From an uncultured Oscillospiraceae bacterium (GTDB lineage: Bacteria > Bacillota > Clostridia > Oscillospirales > Ruminococcaceae), in the NCBI GenBank assembly GCA_902490585.1, contig CABUEI010000008.1, positions 1 to 64,000 of the forward strand: a stretch of 64,000 nt of DNA, written 5' to 3'. This document shows, in pieces, positions 1 to 7,846 of this stretch. Position 1 is the stretch's first letter. Each line of letters starts with the position of its first letter. The notes beneath the pieces are model-generated. The model did no database searches and was not told where the DNA came from. It saw only the letters and a program-made list of their open reading frames with translations. The translations under genes were made by a program, and so were the position numbers.

Positions 1-1520
1 CATTAATTCTATCTGCAATAATGCTTGCAACGGGCTGTGCAAATAACATTACACCCGGAGGAAGTACGGAAGTAAAAGACAATTCATCTGCTGTTGCGGA
101 TGATACGGGAACGGGCGGCAATAATACGGACAGCGGCAATTCCGAACCCGAAACAAAGTCGGTAAAAGACGCTGTAAAGGACATAAAAGTCGATACCAAG
201 GTCAAGGTGCTGGCATGGTACGATCTTAACAATACGGATATTGCAAAAACATACAAGGAGCTTTTCGGAGTGCCCGAAAATATCCCGGCAGGATATGAGA
301 AAAGCGGAGCCGGCAAAACCGGTTCGGGCGGAGTTGAAACAGAACCGTTTGTTGATATTTATGTTACTTCTTATATGCAAAGAAATACTGACCTTGCTAA
401 GCTTATTCAGTCAGACGATTCGCCCGATGCTTTTCCGTGTGAAATGAATTTTGCTTATAATTGCATTGATTATGAAAGTCAGTTAATGTACGCACCCGTT
501 GACGATATTATAGATTTTTCACTTGACGAGTTTGCACAGTATGCTCAGGCACAGCAACAAACGACGATCGGCAAAAGCAACTATGTACCTGTTTATGATA
601 CGGAGCCTCTGAATTTTTTGTGGTACAGAGCATCTGTTATAAAAGAAAACGTTTTTGAAGACCCGTGGGAGCTTTACGAAAAGGACGAGTGGACATGGAG
701 CAAGTTCCTCGAGATGTCGCAAAAATTCACTGATAAGGAAAACAGCAAGTACGCAGTTGACGGTTACAATGTAGATATGCCTTTGTGGACTATGACCGGT
801 ATGGCTCTGGTAGGACTGAGTGACGGCAAGTTTAAAGACAATTTCAGAGAAGAAAAGATAATCAGTGCTATGGACTATCTGCGTCTGTTTGCGCCTACAC
901 AGAAAGGATACCGCTATCCGAGAGAAATTGAAAACAGTTGGTCTCCCAGTTATTCTGATTGGGCGGACGGCAATACGCTGTTTTTCTCTGACGGCAGTTG
1001 GAGATATGATGATATCTGGCAAAAGTACAAGAAAAGAAATAAGTGGAGCGATGATGAGATTAATTTTGTTCCGTTCCCACGTTGTGATGATGAACAGACT
1101 TATTATCAGGGCGTAAATATTAATTCGTTTGTGTTCCCGAAAGGCTCAAAGAACCCGGAGGGCTATAAGTCGCTTATATACGCCTGCGCATTTGCGGAAA
1201 ATGACGCCGAGCAGAAAAGCGCTGTACGAAAGAAAGCGATGTCCGAAAATGACTGGAATGACAAATTGCTTGACAGATTGGATAAAGTAAACAGTCCGGA
1301 AACTTTTGTACCGGTTGTCGAACTCAAGTCAATGTTTGTTTATCAGGATGGGCTGTTCTGCGGTGAATGCTATATCAATCTGATCACCGACTGGTCTTAC
1401 ATGAAAGGTGAAGATTATAAAAAGAATCTTGAAGATAAAACAAAAGGCGGGTATGTAACAGAACTTGAGAAGGCGTTGGATGAATTTAATCAGGCAATTG
1501 AATTAAATTTAGCTAATTAA
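1..1520 (+). CDS. Extracellular solute-binding lipoprotein (copy A), 5' end cut off by the window edge
   Basis: The reading frame is open from the window edge, so the true start and most of the signal peptide lie outside. The first in-frame ATG (21) falls inside the signal peptide, just before a lipobox LATGC. After the lipidated Cys comes a low-complexity Ser/Thr/Gly/Asn linker, then a folded domain of about 430 residues. Two blocks are shared with the proteins at 1681 and 7847: WELYEKDEWTW and the region ending DDEINFVPFPR. The size, lipidation and linker fit an ABC-type family 1 solute-binding protein, probably for a sugar or oligosaccharide, but no permease or ATPase is adjacent and the ligand is unknown. 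It is the most divergent of the three paralogues, and its codon use is more mixed than in the other two, which suggests lower expression. Confidence 0.8.
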   Translation, partial: LILSAIMLATGCANNITPGGSTEVKDNSSAVADDTGTGGNNTDSGNSEPETKSVKDAVKDIKVDTKVKVLAWYDLNNTDIAKTYKELFGVPENIPAGYEKSGAGKTGSGGVETEPFVDIYVTSYMQRNTDLAKLIQSDDSPDAFPCEMNFAYNCIDYESQLMYAPVDDIIDFSLDEFAQYAQAQQQTTIGKSNYVPVYDTEPLNFLWYRASVIKENVFEDPWELYEKDEWTWSKFLEMSQKFTDKENSKYAVDGYNVDMPLWTMTGMALVGLSDGKFKDNFREEKIISAMDYLRLFAPTQKGYRYPREIENSWSPSYSDWADGNTLFFSDGSWRYDDIWQKYKKRNKWSDDEINFVPFPRCDDEQTYYQGVNINSFVFPKGSKNPEGYKSLIYACAFAENDAEQKSAVRKKAMSENDWNDKLLDRLDKVNSPETFVPVVELKSMFVYQDGLFCGECYINLITDWSYMKGEDYKKNLEDKTKGGYVTELEKALDEFNQAIELNLAN

Positions 1521-1589
1521 CCTAAATTAACATGACACAATTGTGCTATTTTCACAAAACCGTTTAGCTAAATTACTGCAAATTGTTTA

Positions 1590-1619
1590 TTGACGGTGCG
1601 GTGACAGTTTTGTTATAAT
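1590..1619 (+). promoter_or_regulatory. Promoter of solute-binding lipoprotein copy B
   Basis: TTGACG at 1590-1595 and TATAAT at 1614-1619 are 18 bp apart, upstream of the lipoprotein gene at 1681. The transcript would begin with a 5' UTR containing the inverted repeat TTCTGCAC/GTGCAGAA (1641-1660), a small hairpin that could stabilise the mRNA, then AGGAGG at 1668-1673. Confidence 0.7.
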
Positions 1620-1680
1620 AGTAAGTGTAATAATACGCAATTCTGCACGCAGGTGCAGAAAATCTACAGGAGGATTAAAA

Positions 1681-3177
1681 ATGAGAAAATACACAAAGGC
1701 TATTGCCGGTGCATTAGCACTCATATCTGCCGTTACTGCTTTCTCAGGTTGCTCAGGTAGCAGCACACCCGGAGCAAGCACAAGCACAGCAGACAGCTCA
1801 GCTGCTTCAACAACAGGTGAAACACAGAAGCAGATGTCGCAGAACGAAGGCGTTCAGAGCGCAGTTAACAATGTTTCTGCAGGCGAAAACTACAAGGACC
1901 TCAAGGTTGACACAAAGATCAAGTGGATGGCTTGGTGGGATGTACAGGAAGCATCTCCCGCAGTAGAGGTATTCAAGAAGCTCTACGGCACTCCCGAGAA
2001 CAAGCCCAAGGGTTATGAGTCTGTAGATGATGCCAACGTATTCGTTAACATCAAGATCACTACATATGCAGACAGATACACCAGCCTTGCAAAGCTCGTA
2101 CAGTCTGATGATTCACCCGACTGCTTCCCCTTTGAAATATGCAACTATCCCTATAGCATATATCAGAACCTCTTCCAGTCACTCGACGGTATCATTGATT
2201 TCACAACAGACGACTGGGCTGATTACAAGAGTGCTATTGACAAGTTCAACTGGGGCGGCAAGAATTACTGCCCGATCATGAGCCTTACTCCTACAAGTTA
2301 TCTGTGGTACAGAAAGAGCGTTGTAGAAGAAGCAGGTCTTGACGATCCTTGGGAACTCTATGAAAAGGGCGAGTGGACATGGAACTCATTCATGGACATG
2401 GCAAGAAAGTTCTCAGATCCCGACAACGGCAAGTATGTACTTGACGGTTATAACCCCGAAAACAGCTTTGTCTGCACAACAGGTACTCCCCTTATCGCAC
2501 TTGAAAACGGTAAGCTTGTAAGCCACCTCAATGACGCAAACATTGAAAAGTGCCTTGATATGCTCCGTTCATTCGATAACACACAGGAACAGCTCCGTTA
2601 CCCCAGAGATATCGAAAACAGCTGGAGCGTAAGCTATTCAGACTGGGCAGACGGCAACACACTGTTCTTTGAAGACGGTACATGGAGATACGAAGAAACT
2701 TGGAGAAAGTACAAGAAAAAGAACAAGTGGGAAGATGATGAAATCAACTTTGTTCCTTTCCCCCAGATGGACGGTGCTGACGCATACTACCAGAGCATGA
2801 AGCAGGATTCTATTATGCTCGTAGCAGGTGCTAAGAACGTAGACGGTTACAAGGCTTGGATCTACTCTAACTTAGTAGCTTCAAACGATGAAGAAATCAA
2901 GAAGGCAGGCAGAGAGCAGTCAAAGGCTGAGTACGACTGGTCAGATACACTGCTCGACAGAATTGAGATCATGAACGATCCTTCAACATTCACAGCAGTG
3001 TTTGATTTCAAGAACGGTATCGGTCAGGATATTGCAAGCACAGACAGCCAGGATAACCCTGTAGAACAGCTCACAAAGGGTCCCTACATGACAGGTGGAT
3101 CCTATACATCTTTCCGTGGTCAGTACCAGGGTCAGATTGACGCTCGTATTGCAGAACTCAACAAGACTGTTGAATAA
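1681..3177 (+). CDS. Extracellular solute-binding lipoprotein (copy B)
   Basis: This 498-residue protein has a KKY-type signal peptide and a lipobox AFSGC (lipidated Cys about residue 24), followed by a Ser/Thr/Ala-rich tether to about residue 45. The mature domain closely resembles the paralogue at 7847, including DDANVFVNIK, LYEKGEWTW, and NTLFFEDGTWRYEE followed by NKWEDDEINFVPFP. The start is secure because AGGAGG lies 7 nt upstream. Codons such as AAG, AAC, TAC and CTC dominate, as expected of a highly expressed gene. It is a single-gene unit with its own promoter and terminator. The family match is to ABC solute-binding proteins of sugar type; the substrate cannot be read from the sequence and no transporter genes lie nearby. 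Confidence 0.85.
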   Translation: MRKYTKAIAGALALISAVTAFSGCSGSSTPGASTSTADSSAASTTGETQKQMSQNEGVQSAVNNVSAGENYKDLKVDTKIKWMAWWDVQEASPAVEVFKKLYGTPENKPKGYESVDDANVFVNIKITTYADRYTSLAKLVQSDDSPDCFPFEICNYPYSIYQNLFQSLDGIIDFTTDDWADYKSAIDKFNWGGKNYCPIMSLTPTSYLWYRKSVVEEAGLDDPWELYEKGEWTWNSFMDMARKFSDPDNGKYVLDGYNPENSFVCTTGTPLIALENGKLVSHLNDANIEKCLDMLRSFDNTQEQLRYPRDIENSWSVSYSDWADGNTLFFEDGTWRYEETWRKYKKKNKWEDDEINFVPFPQMDGADAYYQSMKQDSIMLVAGAKNVDGYKAWIYSNLVASNDEEIKKAGREQSKAEYDWSDTLLDRIEIMNDPSTFTAVFDFKNGIGQDIASTDSQDNPVEQLTKGPYMTGGSYTSFRGQYQGQIDARIAELNKTVE

Positions 3178-3199
3178 TTACCCGAAAAGTAAATAACGA

Positions 3200-3230
3200 T
3201 AACGGCTCTCTCGCAGAGCCGTTATTTTTT
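3200..3230 (+). terminator. Rho-independent terminator after lipoprotein copy B
   Basis: A perfect 10-bp stem (3200-3209 with 3215-3224) and a CTCGC loop are followed by a run of T at 3225-3230. Confidence 0.9.
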
Positions 3231-3241
3231 CTACAGCAGAC

Positions 3242-3280
3242 AAAAACATGAGCGCACACCGGAGTGTACGCTCATGTTTT
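3242..3280. terminator. Bidirectional terminator between lipoprotein copy B and the PocR gene
   Basis: A long hairpin (3245-3259 with 3264-3278, one mismatch) is flanked by A5 on the left and T4 on the right. It can therefore stop the minus-strand PocR-domain gene as well as residual plus-strand transcription. Confidence 0.8.
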
Positions 3281-3307
3281 ATATTTTATCCAAACACAAT
3301 AAACAAA

Positions 3308-4330
3308 TTACGATTTGCTGATACGGTCGATTTTTTCGGAAGTCTGTGCAATCTTGTCGCTGAGTTCCTTTACTGTAGCAACGTTATCTTCTATCTTGCT
3401 TACAGCGGTTGCGATTTCCTTGTCAATAGCGGAAATAGACGCACGGACACTTCCGAGCACGTCTTCAATACTGCGTGTCTGATTTGAGGTCTGTTCCGCC
3501 AGCTGACGTACTTCCTGAGCTATTACGTTAAAGCCCGCACCTGCCTCACCGACGTGCTTTGCTTCAATTGATGCGTTGAAACCGAGAAGCGTCATCTGGG
3601 TAGCAACATTCTGTATGTATTTAAGAATTGAGTCTGTCTGTGCAACAGCCTTTGCGGATTCAGCCGCTTTTTCACGCAGAAGGTCAAATTCTGCGGAAAG
3701 AGCCGCAATTGTAGTGTTAACTTCTTCTACTTTGCTGTTTATTTCAACATAATCGTCCTGTACTTCGTCGAACATTGCAGAGGAATCCCTGTGCTCTTCG
3801 GTAATGCGGTACTTTTCATAACCTACCTGAGAAAGAGCCTGAGCCATTTTGAACAGAAGTTCTGCGGCATTGTTTACCTTTTCCTCTGAAACTATCGGAA
3901 CTTTCTTTACAGCCTCAACATATTCGTCGGGGTCTACATCAATTTCCTTTGCTATGGCACGGAACTTGTCAAGGTCGGGCTCTTCTGTCAGTACCTGACC
4001 GCCTATAAGAGAGCCTATCTGCTCGCCGTTTACAATAATGGGAGATGCAAAGTCAACCAGTCCGCCGTGACAGTAGTAAACAGCGGGTCTTCCTGTTTTG
4101 CTTGCCTGCTCGCCGCCTTTCAGGTCGCAGAGGTTGCAACGCTCACAGCCTACGCTGGATTTTCTGGTGTAGTTCATGCAGAAGTCCGTAGGACATGAAA
4201 GCTGGGTCACGGGTCCGTTCTTATCGGTAGCCAGAGCCGCCATGCCGGTAGCTTTTGCAAAAGCATCCTGCAAGGACTGCAACTGTGCTCTGTCTATAAC
4301 GTCAAGTAAAGTAATTTCTTTTTCAGCCAT
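3308..4330 (-). CDS. Soluble PocR-domain / methyl-accepting-type signalling protein
   Basis: The likely start is the ATG at 4330 (MAEKEITLLD), preceded by AGGAAAGG; the frame is open upstream but that extension is AT-rich and unlike protein. The N-terminal ~180 residues match the PocR ligand-binding domain, including a Cys-rich centre (CPTDFCMNY, CERCNLCDLKGG, VYYCHGG). The C-terminal ~130 residues are a short coiled-coil methyl-accepting chemotaxis signalling domain containing ASIEAKHVGEAGAGFNVIA, the conserved hairpin-tip region. No membrane segment is visible, so the protein should be cytoplasmic. No CheA, CheW or flagellar genes are in the window. PocR domains are known from propanediol-utilisation regulation and are thought to bind small hydrocarbon derivatives; the partner and ligand here are unknown. 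Confidence 0.85.
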   Translation of the reverse strand: MAEKEITLLDVIDRAQLQSLQDAFAKATGMAALATDKNGPVTQLSCPTDFCMNYTRKSSVGCERCNLCDLKGGEQASKTGRPAVYYCHGGLVDFASPIIVNGEQIGSLIGGQVLTEEPDLDKFRAIAKEIDVDPDEYVEAVKKVPIVSEEKVNNAAELLFKMAQALSQVGYEKYRITEEHRDSSAMFDEVQDDYVEINSKVEEVNTTIAALSAEFDLLREKAAESAKAVAQTDSILKYIQNVATQMTLLGFNASIEAKHVGEAGAGFNVIAQEVRQLAEQTSNQTRSIEDVLGSVRASISAIDKEIATAVSKIEDNVATVKELSDKIAQTSEKIDRISKS

Positions 4331-4414
4331 TGTAATGACACCTTTCCTTTTTATGTTGATACAAGGCAGACAGGCTTTCATGAAAATTAATGAAAAAAGC
4401 TGTCTTCGGTTATG

Positions 4415-4443
4415 ATTATACTCTATTTTAGATAAAAATGCAA
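4415..4443 (-). promoter_or_regulatory. Promoter of the PocR-domain gene
   Basis: Reading the minus strand, TTGCAT (4443-4438) and TATAAT (4420-4415) are separated by exactly 17 bp, about 85 nt upstream of the gene start. Confidence 0.7.
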
Positions 4444-4546
4444 TACCGATGAATAATGATTTTGTTAAATTGAACAAGAGAAATTGAAATATTTAGTTAT
4501 TTTTTCCGATTTTTCTTTCTTCGACAGAAAGGCGGACAAATTTCGC

Positions 4547-4575
4547 TTGATTTTAATTGCAAAATATGCTATATT
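4547..4575 (+). promoter_or_regulatory. Promoter of glgA
   Basis: TTGATT (4547-4552) and TATATT (4570-4575) with a 17-bp spacer lie about 75 nt upstream of the glycogen synthase start. An inverted repeat AGCCACG/CGTGGCT (4604-4610, 4627-4633) sits in the leader just before the ribosome binding site. Confidence 0.6.
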
Positions 4576-4648
4576 TTTAAATAGGAATAAGAAACTATAA
4601 AAAAGCCACGGCTGTATTCTTAAATGCGTGGCTGAAAGGCGGAAAAAC

Positions 4649-6076
4649 ATGAAGATCCTATATGCGGCAAGCGAGGCTCAGCCCGTAGCGGCTTCCGGCG
4701 GACTTGCAGATGTTGCCGGCTCACTTCCTAAGGCACTCGTTGAAGAAGGTCACGAGGCTTGCGTGGTAGTACCTCTGTATGTAAACACAATTAAACAGCA
4801 GTGGCGCGATCAGATGACCTATGTTACTAATTTTTCTGTACCGGTAGGCTGGAGAAATCAGTACTGCGGTCTGTTCACAGCAAAGATAAATAACGTTACA
4901 TATTATTTTCTCGATAACGAGTATTATTTCAAGCGTGATTTCGGACTTTACGGCTATTATGATGATGCCGAAAGATATGCGTTCTTCTCACGCGCGGTTC
5001 TTGAAATGCTCAAGGTTATCGACTTCAAACCCCAGATAATAAATTCTAACGACTGGCAGTGCGCCCTTATCCCCGTTTACTACAGCATATTCTACAGAAA
5101 CCATGAAAAGCTGTGGGGTATCAAGAATGTGTTCACCATCCACAACATTCAGTATCAGGGCAGATACGGTATGGAAATACTTGAAGATGTCCTCGGTATA
5201 CCGAAGCATTTCGCTTCTCTTATGGAATATGACAGGGATGTCAACCTTATGAAAGCGGCTATCGAGGTTGCTGACAAGGTTACAACAGTTTCTCCGACAT
5301 ATGCGAGAGAAATTCTTGACCCGTGGTTCTCACACGGTCTTGACAGAGCACTTGCAGATAAGCAGTACAAGACCTGCGGATTCCTTAACGGCATTGATAC
5401 CGATATGTACAACCCTGCAACCGACCCTGTAATCCCTGCAAACTTCACCGTTTCAAAGAAAGCCGGCAAGAAAGTCTGCACACAGAAGCTTCTTGAAGAA
5501 GTCGGACTTCCCCAGGGCGATGAGCCTGTACTCGGCATGGTATCAAGACTTGTTGAGCACAAGGGCTTTGATCTTGTAAAGTGCGTATTTGGCGACATCA
5601 TAAACCTTGGCTACAAGGTTGTTATATTAGGCTCAGGCGAGGCTCAGTACGAGCAGTTCTTCCACGAGATGCGCTGGAAATATCACGACAGAGTAGCGTT
5701 TACCTGCGGATATATCCCCGACCTTGCAAAGAAGATCTACGCCGGTGCTAATATGTTCCTTATGCCCAGTAAGAGTGAACCTTGCGGACTTGCACAGATG
5801 ATCTCCCTGCGTTACGGTACTATCCCGATAGTAAGAAAAACGGGCGGTCTTGCAGACAGCATAGTTGACTGCGGAGATGAGAACGGTACAGGCTACACCT
5901 TCCAGTCGTACAACGCTCACGATATGCTCTATGCGGTAAAGAGAGCAAAGGATTGCTACTGGAACAAGACAGAGTGGAACAAGCTGGTCACCAGAGCTAT
6001 GAAGGCGGACTTCAGCTGGAAGCAGTCGGCTAAGCTGTATATCGGTCTTTACAAGGAGCTTGCAGGAGAGCAGTAA
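4649..6076 (+). CDS. glgA: Glycogen synthase (ADP-glucose type, GT5)
   Basis: The enzyme transfers glucose from ADP-glucose to the growing alpha-1,4-glucan. Its 475 residues match the usual length of bacterial GlgA. The start is taken at ATG 4649 (MKILYAASEA), 5 nt after AAGGCGG, not at the in-frame GTG at 4628. The N-terminal Rossmann domain carries PVAASGGLADVAGSLPKAL. The C-terminal domain carries VSRLVEHKGFDLV, the acceptor-side catalytic block KSEPCGLAQM, and RKTGGLADSIVD. The usual N-terminal KxGG lysine is replaced by Ala (ASGG), a variant I recall from other Clostridia. No glgB, glgC or glgP is adjacent, so the gene stands alone. It probably supports intracellular glycogen storage. 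Confidence 0.95.
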   Translation: MKILYAASEAQPVAASGGLADVAGSLPKALVEEGHEACVVVPLYVNTIKQQWRDQMTYVTNFSVPVGWRNQYCGLFTAKINNVTYYFLDNEYYFKRDFGLYGYYDDAERYAFFSRAVLEMLKVIDFKPQIINSNDWQCALIPVYYSIFYRNHEKLWGIKNVFTIHNIQYQGRYGMEILEDVLGIPKHFASLMEYDRDVNLMKAAIEVADKVTTVSPTYAREILDPWFSHGLDRALADKQYKTCGFLNGIDTDMYNPATDPVIPANFTVSKKAGKKVCTQKLLEEVGLPQGDEPVLGMVSRLVEHKGFDLVKCVFGDIINLGYKVVILGSGEAQYEQFFHEMRWKYHDRVAFTCGYIPDLAKKIYAGANMFLMPSKSEPCGLAQMISLRYGTIPIVRKTGGLADSIVDCGDENGTGYTFQSYNAHDMLYAVKRAKDCYWNKTEWNKLVTRAMKADFSWKQSAKLYIGLYKELAGEQ

Positions 6077-6095
6077 GCAATAAAAATCAATATGT

Positions 6096-6130
6096 ACGGG
6101 CAGTCGCTTCTATGAAACGTCACTGCCCGT
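6096..6130 (+). other. Hairpin between glgA and the antiporter gene
   Basis: ACGGGCAGT (6096-6104) pairs perfectly with ACTGCCCGT (6122-6130) around a 17-nt loop. No T-run follows, so it is either a weak terminator or an RNA-processing or stability element. Confidence 0.45.
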
Positions 6131-6182
6131 CGTTCGTGTAAGAATAAAAATTTAAGCTGTAAAAACAAGAAAGAGGACAGAA

Positions 6183-7226
6183 ATGTTAATTGCAATAATT
6201 GCACTGGTAATCGGTGCGGCACTGTATGTGATGAACATGGTCGGCGTTAATATAAACGCTAATGTGATTTGCTCGCTCGGTGTACTGATAGTCGGCTTTG
6301 TTATGCTGATCAAAGGCGCTGACCTGTTTGTTGAGGGTGCATCAAAAATTGCGGCAAAGTTCAAAATTCCGCTTATCGTAATCGGTCTTACTATAGTTGC
6401 CATGGGTACATCCGCACCCGAAGCGGCTATCAGTATCAGCGCATCGTTTAAGGATGCGGCGGCTATCTCGATAGGTAACGTTGTCGGCAGTAATATCATG
6501 AATATACTGCTGATACTCGGTGTAAGTTCAATTATCACAAACCTGAAAATAAAGCCGAATACACTGAAGTTTGAGATACCGTTTGTTGTATTTATAACCG
6601 CTGTCTTATTGCTCCTTGGCTGGATTGGCAGAGGACTTGATAAGATAGACGGCGTTATCATGTTGGTGCTTTTTGCGGCATTCTTAGGCTATCTGTTCTA
6701 TCTTTACAAGAAGGGTGATGACAGCTCGGCAGAAGAAGTACCGGAGCTTACGGACAAGGATAAATTACCCATACTGATACTTATAACTCTTGTAGGACTT
6801 GTAAGCATAGTTGTCGGCAGTGACCTTACGGTTTCATCGGCAAAGAGCATAGCGCAGGTTATCGGTGTTGACGACAGAACAATTTCTCTGACTGTAGTCG
6901 CATTCGGCACATCGCTCCCCGAACTTATCACCTGCATTGCGGCTTCACTCAAGAAAAAATCTGATATTGCCATAGGCAACATAATAGGCAGTAATATTTT
7001 CAACATTCTGTTCGTTGTCGGTCTTGCGTCGATTTTCTCACCGAGCGTGCTGACATTCGGAGATGCGTTCATTATTGATACTATCGTTGCAATTGCGGCG
7101 GCTTTACTTCTCGGAGTGCTTGTTCTTCGCAAAAAGGAACTTACAAGAGCCGGCGGTATAATTATGCTGGTAGCTTATGCGGGATATTTCGCATATCTGT
7201 TTATAAATCCGCTCGGACTTGCTTAA
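6183..7226 (+). CDS. CaCA-family calcium/sodium antiporter (YrbG type)
   Basis: This inner-membrane exchanger has 347 residues and about ten hydrophobic segments arranged as two homologous halves. Each half carries the family's alpha repeat: GTSAPEAAISISAS followed by GNVVGSNIMNILLILG in the first, and GTSLPELITCIAAS followed by GNIIGSNIFNILFVVG in the second. The acidic residues in the GTSxPE motifs are the cation ligands in this family. A hydrophilic loop (about residues 175-195) separates the halves. The start ATG at 6183 follows AGAGGA. It extrudes Ca2+ in exchange for Na+ or H+; the counter-ion cannot be decided from the sequence. The GNAT gene begins 13 nt downstream, so the two are probably co-transcribed. 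Confidence 0.92.
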   Translation: MLIAIIALVIGAALYVMNMVGVNINANVICSLGVLIVGFVMLIKGADLFVEGASKIAAKFKIPLIVIGLTIVAMGTSAPEAAISISASFKDAAAISIGNVVGSNIMNILLILGVSSIITNLKIKPNTLKFEIPFVVFITAVLLLLGWIGRGLDKIDGVIMLVLFAAFLGYLFYLYKKGDDSSAEEVPELTDKDKLPILILITLVGLVSIVVGSDLTVSSAKSIAQVIGVDDRTISLTVVAFGTSLPELITCIAASLKKKSDIAIGNIIGSNIFNILFVVGLASIFSPSVLTFGDAFIIDTIVAIAAALLLGVLVLRKKELTRAGGIIMLVAYAGYFAYLFINPLGLA

Positions 7227-7239
7227 ACAGAGGTGTAAC

Positions 7240-7686
7240 ATGATATTTGACAAGATAAGAAAAGGCGACAGGGAAGAGTTTCTCACTATGGAACATGACT
7301 TTTATCATTCGCCTGCCGTGCTTCATCCTATCCCTGATGAAAACCATGAGCTTACATTCAATGTGCTTATGGAAGGCTCGCCGTATGCCGTTTGCTTTAT
7401 TTTCCGCAGTGACGATAAAAAAGAAATCTACGGTTTTGCACTTCTTGCCCTGACATATTCAAACGAGGCGGGGGGCATGGTCGTTTGGCTCGACGAGATA
7501 TATGTAAAGCCGCAGTACCGCTGTAAAGGAATAACCGGCGAGTTCTTCGGATTTATAGAGAAAGAATACTCCGATGCCGCAAGAATAAGACTTGAAATAG
7601 AGCCTGAAAACGAAAGAGCGGCAAGACTTTACGAAAGAAACGGGTTTACAAAACTGGGCTACTCTCAGATGTATAAAGGTAATTAA
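7240..7686 (+). CDS. GNAT-family N-acetyltransferase
   Basis: The 148-residue protein has a single GNAT fold. The core is VWLDEIYVKPQYRCKGITGEFF, where RCKGIT stands for the Q/RxxGxG/A acetyl-CoA loop, followed by LEIEPENERAARLYERNGF, the typical beta5-alpha4 block ending in xLYERxGF. The ATG at 7240 follows AGAGGTG; the upstream in-frame start would overlap the antiporter gene. The acceptor is unknown. Its position directly behind the antiporter gene suggests one transcript. Confidence 0.85.
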   Translation: MIFDKIRKGDREEFLTMEHDFYHSPAVLHPIPDENHELTFNVLMEGSPYAVCFIFRSDDKKEIYGFALLALTYSNEAGGMVVWLDEIYVKPQYRCKGITGEFFGFIEKEYSDAARIRLEIEPENERAARLYERNGFTKLGYSQMYKGN

Positions 7687-7773
7687 CTTAAAAATCGTGT
7701 AAACTTTGTGAAAACGCAAAATTCGTTGTTGTTATTCGACAAAAAACTTGCTGAAGTTTGGAATAACTAATGG

Positions 7774-7802
7774 TTGATTGATAAAAGAAAATTTGGTATA
7801 AT
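7774..7802 (+). promoter_or_regulatory. Promoter of solute-binding lipoprotein copy C
   Basis: TTGATT (7774-7779), a 17-bp spacer and TATAAT (7797-7802) lie 45 nt before the gene. A short hairpin CGGC/GCCG follows in the leader, then AGGAGG at 7835-7840. Confidence 0.75.
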
Positions 7803-7846
7803 ATAATAGAATTAAGCGGCAGTATCAGCCGTACAGGAGGTAAATG

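Noticed and set aside
519..1022. Minus-strand ORF of 167 codons
   Set aside because: Shadow of the first lipoprotein gene, with no start signal and no recognisable protein features.
4604..4633. Riboswitch before glgA
   Set aside because: Only a 7-bp inverted repeat with a 16-nt loop; no known aptamer and no alternative structure could be seen.
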